Of a DNA stretch of 64,000 bases, positions 55,298 through 64,000 are shown piece by piece. The notes beneath the pieces were generated by a model. That model searched no databases. It worked only from the letters and a program-made list of their open reading frames with translations, and had not been told where the DNA came from. Positions within the stretch are counted from its first letter, which is position 1, and each line of letters begins with the position of its first letter. Origin of the DNA: Paracoccus cavernae. Lineage in GTDB: Bacteria > Pseudomonadota > Alphaproteobacteria > Rhodobacterales > Rhodobacteraceae. The stretch spans positions 198,501 through 262,500 of the forward strand of contig JAUFRC010000001.1 of the NCBI GenBank assembly GCA_030410095.1, written 5' to 3'. The translations under genes and the position numbers were made by a program.

Positions 55298-55354
55298 CCA
55301 CTTCTTAACATCCCCTGCGATAAAGCGGTGCGGTAAAGTGCTGAGGGGGTGTGT

Positions 55355-57436
55355 ATGATCAATCGCGACATGTCGGCGACCGCGCTGGCGCTGGTGCCCC
55401 TGCTGACGCTTCCGGTTCTGGTCGGGGCGCTGTGGCTTGCGCTTTATCCCGAAAGCCATTCGGCCGCGCTTTTCATCATCCTCTGCTCGCTCGCGCTTGC
55501 GTGGTATCTTTTGGGCGGTGCGATTGCCGCGCGCCATTTCGCCACCGCTTTGGCAGAAAGACGCGAGCTGCGCGATCTCGCGAAAGCCATGGATGCGGCG
55601 GGCTTGCCGGCCTTCGTCGCGTCAAGCGACGGCTTGATTTTGGCGCAGAACGCGCTGGTCGCGACCGAATACGGCGATCTGGCGGGGCGCAGGGCGCAGG
55701 ACGCTTTGGGACGCTCGCTGGCCAATCCGGCGGGGATCTGGAAAATGATTGCAAGCGCACTCGACCGCAAAGGCGCAACCCGCGTCGATTTCGGTCCGGC
55801 GGGGGCCTTTGCCGTCAGTCGCGCACCAGGCGGACGGCTGCAGCTTTGGCTTTCCGAGCCGGAGTTGCGCGCCGAACCCTTCGAGCCCCAGCCCGAGCGC
55901 CACACCGATCTCACCCATTTCGAGACTTTGCCCGTCGCGATCCTGATCCTTGATGCGAAGGCCACGGTTCTGCGCGCCAATACGCTGGCTTGCGAGATGC
56001 TGGGGAGGATCTGGACGGCCGCGCGCTCTCGATGATGTTCGAGGGGCCGGGGCGTGCGCTCACCGATTGGGTCGCCGATGTCTGCTCGGGCAGGCTTCAG
56101 GTAGGAAGCGAGGTCCTGCGCATGCGCGGAGACGGGCCGGAGCGCTTCATGCAGGTCAGCCTCAAAAGCGGACAGGGGGATGGCGTTACGGCGGTTTTGT
56201 CGGATGTGAGCGATCTCAAACGCCTCGAGGCGCAATTCGTCCAGAGCCAGAAAATGCAGGCGATCGGCCAGCTTGCCGGTGGTATTGCCCATGACTTCAA
56301 CAACTTGCTGACAGCGATCAGCGGGCATTGCGATCTCTTGATGCTGCGTCACGACAAGGGCGATCCGGATTTCTCGGATCTTGACCAGATCAGCCAGAAC
56401 GCCAATCGTGCCGCCTCGCTGGTCGGTCAATTGCTGGCCTATTCGCGCAAGCAGACCCTCAAGTTCCAGCGCTTCGACCTGCGCGATGCCCTGGCCGATC
56501 TCACCCATCTTCTCAACCGGCTGGTGGGCGAAAAGATCATCCTGACCTTTCAGCATGACCCCAAGCTGAACATGGTGCGGGCCGACAAGCGCCAGCTCGA
56601 GCAGGTCATCATGAACCTTGTGGTCAATGCGCGCGATGCCATGCCCAACGGCGGCGATATACTGATTGCGACCTCAAACCTGCATATCGATCCGTGCAGC
56701 AATGCCACGGGGCGGAAGGCGCGACCGGCAGGCCGCATCACGCGCTTCCGGCGGGCGATTATGTCGGCGTCGAGGTGGTGGATCAGGGCTGCGGCATTCC
56801 CCCGATATTCTGAGCAAGATCTTCGAGCCGTTCTTTTCGACCAAACGGACCGGCGAGGGAACAGGGCTCGGCCTTTCGACGGCATATGGCATCGTCAAAC
56901 AGACCGGCGGTTTCATTTTTTGTGACAGCGTGGTCGGGGAGGGAACGACGTTCTCCTTGTATTTCCCCGCCCATATCCGCACGGTTTCCGAAACCGATGG
57001 CGATCATGCGCCCGAGCCTGCCCAGCCAGCGCAAACCGTGTCGCGGATCGAGCGCGAGGCCACCGTCCTTTTGGTCGAGGACGAGGCTGCGGTCCGCGCC
57101 TTCGCCAGCCGGGCTCTCAAGCTTCAGGGCTTCAAGGTGCTCGAGGCTGCTTGTGCCGAGGATGCGCTGGAACTTCTGTCGGATCAGCGGCTTGTCGTGG
57201 ATGTCTTCGTGACCGATGTGGTCATGCCGGGGATGGACGGGCCCGCTTGGGTGCGCACGGCCTTGCGCGAACGGCCCTCGACACGGGTGATTTTCATGTC
57301 GGGCTATAGCGAGAACATCTTTGCCGAGGGCAATCCGCCGGTGCCCAATTCGGTCTTCCTCGCCAAACCCTTCTCGCTCAGCGAATTGACTGCTTTGGTC
57401 AGCAAGCAGCTGGAGGCTACGCCCGAGATGGCGTGA
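55355..57436 (+). CDS. cckA: Hybrid sensor histidine kinase CckA (three frameshifts)
   Basis: Upstream kinase/phosphatase of the CckA-ChpT-CtrA phosphorelay. Two N-terminal helices (ALALVPLLTLPVLVGALWLA, LFIILCSLALAWYLLGG), two PAS-like regions, H-box GGIAHDFNNLLTAISGHCD near residue 310, N-box VMNLVVNARDAMPNGG, DQGCGIPPDILSKIFEPFF, GTGLGLSTAYG, and a C-terminal receiver (VLLVEDEAAVRAF … VTDVVMPGMDG, phospho-Asp near 620). Bases missing near 56008, 56720 and 56802; repaired 694 residues. HDFNN and the overall order are CckA hallmarks. Confidence 0.9.
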
Positions 57437-57517
57437 GGGGGCTTGCGGGTGGGGACAAGGCGGGCACCCCTCTTTCAAAGGAGCCGCGCCCTGCTTTTCA
57501 TGCTGGCGTGCTTTGGG

Positions 57518-58133
57518 TCAAAGCGCTTGATAAAGGGCCAGATCCTGCGCCATGACCGCGCTCAGCCTCTGTTCGGCCTCCGGCGAGAGCGAGACATCGA
57601 CCGAGGGCGGCACGTTCAGACGCGGCAGGATCAGCGCACAATCAAGCCGCTCTTCCATGAAATCGGTGAAGGCCTCGATATCCTCGTAGCGGAAGATCCG
57701 GTCGACGCGCTGCCCGTCATGAGACAGGAACCCGCTTTGCGAACCGATCTCGGCATGGGACGTCGCGGCTTGGCCGCTGTCGTTTGCACCATTCGCGCCG
57801 GTGGGCGTGCCGTAGCCATCGGCGAATTGCTCGAAGCTCACGCCCTCCATCTCGTGGACCGGATCCTCGTTGTCGTCGCGCAGGCGGAAGCGATACCAGC
57901 TGCGCAGCCAGTCGAGCGGCTCGCGCATCAGGGCGACCGTGGTGAAATCCTCGCCGGTCGCGGCCTTCAGCCAGGGTGCGATGAAGGCGTGGTAGCTCTT
58001 CAGATCGGCATGTTTCAAAGCCGGCGGGCGCTGGACGGCAAGGCTCGCAAGCGGTTCGAGCGCCGCCTCGATCGCGGTCGAACCTGTCTTGGGAGTCGCA
58101 AGAAAAACGAGCTTTTTTCGAAAAAATCAGCAT
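57518..58133 (-). CDS. Sulfotransferase-like protein (frame break near 58115)
   Basis: About 205 residues. LVFLATPKTGSTAIEAAL is the PAPS 5'-phosphosulfate loop type sequence, and VALMREPLDWLRSWYRFR resembles the 3'-phosphate region of sulfotransferases. The start is probably MLIF-(S/R)KKLVFLATPK at 58133, joined through a homopolymer length error (T6 or A6 one too long) near 58115-58125; otherwise no start codon is in frame. Acceptor unknown. Faces cckA across an 81-nt gap. Confidence 0.65.
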
Positions 58134-58323
58134 TATGGGCTTCGATCACTGAGTGGGGGCAGGGTGCAGGGGATGCGCGCTGCAAGCCGCCGCATAGCAC
58201 GGGGCGTCACGATTCCGGCAAGGTGCCGTAAACGCTTTCTTAACCGAAGTCGTGATTACTTTGCGAGACGCAAGCTTGGATCGGATGAAATGTTGTTGCC
58301 AAGCGCGTGGTAATGCGGAATAA

Positions 58324-58338
58324 GAACAATAAGAGAAC
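58324..58338 (+). promoter_or_regulatory. LexA (SOS) box upstream of recA
   Basis: GAAC-N7-GAAC: GAAC 58324-58327, seven bases, GAAC 58335-58338, the direct-repeat SOS box of alphaproteobacteria, 59 nt before the recA start. Predicts LexA-repressed, damage-induced recA. Confidence 0.88.
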
Positions 58339-58397
58339 ATTATCCATGTAACGAAGATTGCCCCCGCGCGAGGGTGTGAAATAACTGCGAGGACATC

Positions 58398-59464
58398 ATG
58401 GCAGGGGCGACACTTTTCGACATGACCGACAAGAAAACGGCTGACAAGCAAAAGGCGTTGGATAGCGCGCTGGCCCAGATCGAACGTCAGTTCGGCAAGG
58501 GCTCGATCATGAAGCTCGGCGCGGATAATCCGGTGGCCGAGATCGAGGCGACTTCGACCGGCTCGCTGGGCCTTGATATCGCGCTCGGCATCGGCGGCCT
58601 GCCCAAGGGCCGCATCATCGAAATCTTCGGTCCCGAAAGCTCGGGCAAGACGACGCTCACGCTGCATGTCGTGGCCGAAGAGCAGAAAAAAGGCGGGGTC
58701 TGTGCTTTCGTCGACGCGGAGCACGCGCTTGATCCGCAATATGCCAAGAAATTGGGCGTGAACCTTGACGAGCTGCTGATCAGCCAGCCCGATACCGGCG
58801 AGCAGGCGCTCGAGATCGTCGATACGCTGGTGCGTTCGGGCGCGGTCAGCCTTGTCGTGGTGGACTCGGTCGCGGCGCTGACCCCAAATCCGAGATCGAA
58901 GGCGATATGGGCGACATGCAGATGGGCTCTCAGGCCCGTTTGATGAGCCAGGCGATGCGCAAGCTGACGGCCTCGATCGGGCGCAGCAACTGCATGGTGA
59001 TCTTCATCAACCAGATCCGGATGAAGATCGGCGTGATGTTCGGCAACCCCGAGACCACGACCGGCGGCAATGCGCTGAAGTTCTACGCCTCGGTGCGTCT
59101 CGATATCCGCCGCACCGGCTCGATCAAGGACCGCGACGAGGTTGTCGGCAACGCGACCCGCGTCAAAGTCGTCAAGAACAAGGTCGCGCCGCCCTTCCGT
59201 CAGGTCGAATTCGACATCATGTATGGCGAGGGCATCTCGAAGATGGGCGAGCTGATCGACCTTGGCGTCAAGGCCAGCGTCGTCGAGAAATCGGGCTCGT
59301 GGTATTCCTATGGCGACGAGCGCATCGGCCAGGGCCGCGAGAACGCCAAGCAGTTCCTGCGCGACAATCCCGAAATCGCGATGGCGATCGAGGACCGGAT
59401 CCGCGCGAGCCACGGTCTCGACTTCGGTGCCTCCGAGGAAAGCAGCGACGATTTGACCGAATAA
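58398..59464 (+). CDS. recA: Recombinase RecA (one frameshift near 58885)
   Basis: [27 protein letters not shown], Walker [37 protein letters not shown] then, after one missing [15 protein letters not shown] (loop L1 region) and [29 protein letters not shown] (L2). Repaired 355 residues with an acidic tail EESSDDLTE. Start at 58398 after GCGAGGACATC. Confidence 0.98.
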
Positions 59465-59487
59465 GGTCGAAGCCGTTGACGGTGAAA

Positions 59488-59515
59488 GGAAAAGGGTCGT
59501 TTCGGCCCCTTTTTC
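59488..59515 (+). terminator. Terminator after recA
   Basis: Stem aaaaggg / cccctttt with a GTCGTTTCGG-type loop and T5, 25 nt past the recA stop. The remaining gap to alaS (59516-59701) shows no gene. Confidence 0.75.
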
Positions 59516-59701
59516 ATTGGGCGGCGCCTGTATCCGCAAGACGTTTTGCGCGCCCGCTTGCCCCCGACAGGGCGCCGGTACCTGCATGCTTGCCGCTTTC
59601 GCTGAAAGGTTGCGCCTTTACGCTGGCCCCGCAGGGGGATATTGCCTTTCCTCACATCTATAGACAGCGCCGGTTCGAGGCCCTCAGCGGGATTTCCTGA
59701 C

Positions 59702-62357
<2,656 letters not shown>

Positions 62358-62386
62358 AAGCGGGCTCCGGCCGTGATGGAAAGGGG

Positions 62387-62412
62387 ACGCGCGTCATTTC
62401 ACGCGCGTTTCC
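62387..62412 (+). terminator. Terminator after alaS
   Basis: Perfect 8-bp stem acgcgcgt (62387-62394) / acgcgcgt (62401-62408), loop catttc, then TTCC. The following 62413-62581 has no gene and should hold the promoter of the next gene. Confidence 0.65.
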
Positions 62413-62581
62413 GCAGCTTGCAAGCGCAACGCCTGCCGATAAGGAGGGCGCTTTCGATCCCGCCGTCACGGGAATGCGCGATCTTGTGATTGTCGAAACT
62501 GCCGCAGCACCGGCGAAAGAACGTGATTCGTTAATATGCTCGTGCTAATTGGTAGGAAAAGACGAGCAGTAGGGACGGAAC

Positions 62582-63374
62582 ATGTGCCGTTGGGCCGCCT
62601 ATATTGGCGCACCGATCTATCTTGAAGATATCATCAGCCGTCCGGGACATTCCTCGTGCGGCAAAGCCATGGGGCAACCCATTGCCATACACCGGTCAAT
62701 GCCGACGGCTTCGGTATCGCCTGGTATGGTGATCGCGACGAGCCGGGGCTTTACCGCGACGTGATGCCCGCATGGTCGGACCCCAACCTGCGCAGCCTGA
62801 CCGCGACGGTTAAATCGCATCTCTTCATGGCCCATGTCCGCGCTTCGACCGGCACGGCGACGAGCCGCAACAATTGCCATCCCTTCAGCGTCGGGCGTTG
62901 GAGCTTCATGCATAACGGCCAGTTCGGCGGCTATGACGGCTATCGCCGCTCGGCCGAGGTGCTGATCCCCGACGAGGTTTACCACAACCGCAAGGGCGCA
63001 ACCGATAGCGAGGCTTTGTTCCTTCTCGCGATGGGCATGGGGATGGATGGCGATCCGCAAGGCGCGATGGCGCGGGCGGCCGGCGCTTTCGAGGCTTTGG
63101 CGCGCGAGCGCGGCACTTTGCCCTTCGTCCGCCTGACCGCCGCCTTTTCGGATGGCGAACGGCTTTATGCGCTGCGCTATGCCTCGGACGAACATGCGCC
63201 CTCGCTCTATCACCGCTGGTCGGCGACGCGGGGCGGGCGGGCAGTGGTTTCCGAACCGCTCGAAACCGACGAGAAGGACTGGCTGGAGGTTCCCCCGGCT
63301 CGTTTTGCGTCTTCGAGGGCGAGGATGTGACGATCACGCCCTTCGCGCCCGTGGCGGCAGAGGCCGCCGCCTGA
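62582..63374 (+). CDS. Class II glutamine amidotransferase, YafJ-type (two frameshifts)
   Basis: N-terminal-nucleophile amidotransferase: MCRWAAYIG exposes Cys2 after Met removal; NADGFGIAWYGDRDEPGLYRD, FMAHVRASTGTATSRNNCHPF and FMHNGQFGGYDGYRR are the glutaminase motifs. Bases missing near 62670 and 63300; repaired 264 residues. It lacks a synthetase domain; the physiological acceptor in this family (including EgtC-like proteins) is usually unknown. No ergothioneine genes are near. Confidence 0.85.
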
Positions 63375-63409
63375 GGACGACACTTTCCCGCGGAAATTTG
63401 TACGATAGG

Positions 63410-63452
63410 CAAAGAAAAACCGGCAGATCCGCGAGGATCATGCCGGTTTCGC
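63410..63452. terminator. Bidirectional terminator, strong on the minus strand
   Basis: Long stem accggcagatcc / ggatc-a-tgccggt with GCGA loop; on the minus strand followed by TTTTTCTTT, ending the DUF1127 transcript. Confidence 0.85.
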
Positions 63453-63514
63453 ATTCTGGCTGGCTGGAGGCGCCTATGCTGGCGCGTGTCTCGCTGGCAA
63501 TTCGGGGCGTGCGC

Positions 63515-63730
63515 TCAGGCTTTGTCGCTGAAGACATGGGCGATCAGGTCGCCACGGCGCAGGCCGATGGTTTCCAGCTCGCGGTCGGACATGCGGTTGA
63601 GCGCGTGATACTGCGCCATATTCAAGCGGGCTTCGCTGATCGCCGAAACGGTTGCCGACAGCATTGCGCCCAAGCGGGCGAACAGGCCGTGGGATGCAGT
63701 TGCGGTTTTCTCGGCGTGAAGGGCGGTCAT
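63515..63730 (-). CDS. Second DUF1127 protein, 71 residues
   Basis: MTALHAEKTATASHGLFARLG, then MAQYHALNRMSDRELETIGLRRGDLIAHVF, the DUF1127 core. The start at 63730 was chosen over a much longer upstream extension because it gives the usual family length and has GAGAGGAACC ahead. No CCUCCUCCC hairpins follow it, unlike ccaF1; it ends at an ordinary terminator. RNA binding is inferred from the family. Confidence 0.85.
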   Translation of the reverse strand: MTALHAEKTATASHGLFARLGAMLSATVSAISEARLNMAQYHALNRMSDRELETIGLRRGDLIAHVFSDKA

Positions 63731-63913
63731 CGGTCGGTTCCTCTCTGGGGCGGATTGGCGGATCACGGTGCATTCCGGTCCGTCGTGCCCATGAGATGGG
63801 GCGCGCCCGCCCGCCGAGTAGAGGATCTTTCTGCAACGCAGCATTGCGCCCGACGATTGGCTCGGATGCTTTCCGCCCGCCTCCTCGGGCGGCCGGAAAG
63901 CGGGGGCGGGGCC

Positions 63914-64000
63914 TTAGTCCTGATCGGCCATGAAACGCGCGTCCACCGGCACGCCAAGCGCCGTCACCAGCGCGTTGGTCTGGGCCGCCATGCCGATCAC
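63914..64000 (-). CDS. Unidentified protein, C-terminal 28 residues (cut by window edge)
   Basis: Open frame from the edge to a TAA at 63914-63916, reading IGMAAQTNALVTALGVPVDARFMADQD near its end. Too short to identify. The gap 63731-63913 to the DUF1127 gene shows no other gene. Confidence 0.45.
   Translation of the reverse strand: MIGMAAQTNALVTALGVPVDARFMADQD

Overview
The window looks like chromosomal DNA of an alphaproteobacterium of the family Rhodobacteraceae, near Paracoccus/Rhodobacter; the genus is not certain. The evidence is high G+C content, a 2-oxoglutarate dehydrogenase/TCA gene block interleaved with ethylmalonyl-CoA-pathway genes, a GAAC-N7-GAAC LexA box at recA, a DksA with one cysteine, a DUF1127 gene (ccaF1) followed by CCUCCUCCC-loop small RNAs, and a terminated leader RNA in front of mraZ. 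No rRNA, tRNA, insertion sequence, prophage or CRISPR was seen. Almost everything is core genome.

Layout. 1-6.4 kb: folP end, glmM, FMN-riboswitch-controlled ribH2, a flavin monooxygenase, dksA, a MoxR ATPase and small enzymes. 6.5-18.2 kb (minus strand): a lytic transglycosylase and the lpd, sucB, sucA, sucD, sucC block with small membrane or secreted proteins between them. 18.6-21.5 kb: a large RTX calcium-repeat protein. 21.6-32.5 kb: mdh, a TSUP permease, mcl2, nnrU-like, DUF1737, mch, a DUF4344 metallopeptidase, then sdhC-sdhD-sdhA-(three extra genes)-sdhB. 32.5-38.2 kb: a UPF0173 hydrolase, an AEC transporter, gatC-gatA, a lipoprotein, an amidase and rlmJ. 38.2-38.9 kb: ccaF1 plus four tandem two-hairpin small RNAs behind an RpoH-type promoter. 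39.1-40.2 kb: mrp. 40.7-50.2 kb: the cell-wall/division cluster (leader RNA, mraZ, rsmH, ftsL, ftsI, murE, murF, mraY, murD), which stops after murD. 50.2-64 kb: a FadL-type porin, a TDT permease, guaB, rsmB, the cckA kinase, a sulfotransferase-like gene, recA, alaS, a class II amidotransferase, a second DUF1127 gene and a cut-off gene.

How it fits together. The central block encodes the oxidative TCA enzymes from 2-oxoglutarate to oxaloacetate (OGDH with its E3, succinyl-CoA synthetase, succinate dehydrogenase, malate dehydrogenase), together with mesaconyl-CoA hydratase and malyl-CoA thioesterase, which feed C2 carbon into malate and succinyl-CoA. Both the suc and sdh promoter regions carry the same paired TG(T/C)GATCAC(A/G) element with 21-bp spacing, which suggests shared control.

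Sequence quality. About fifty reading-frame breaks, mostly single-base losses in homopolymer runs, interrupt essential genes (recA, alaS, guaB, ftsI, murD, sucA and others). I read these as uncorrected sequencing errors. Coordinates of broken genes span the whole reconstructed gene, and stated lengths assume the breaks are repaired.
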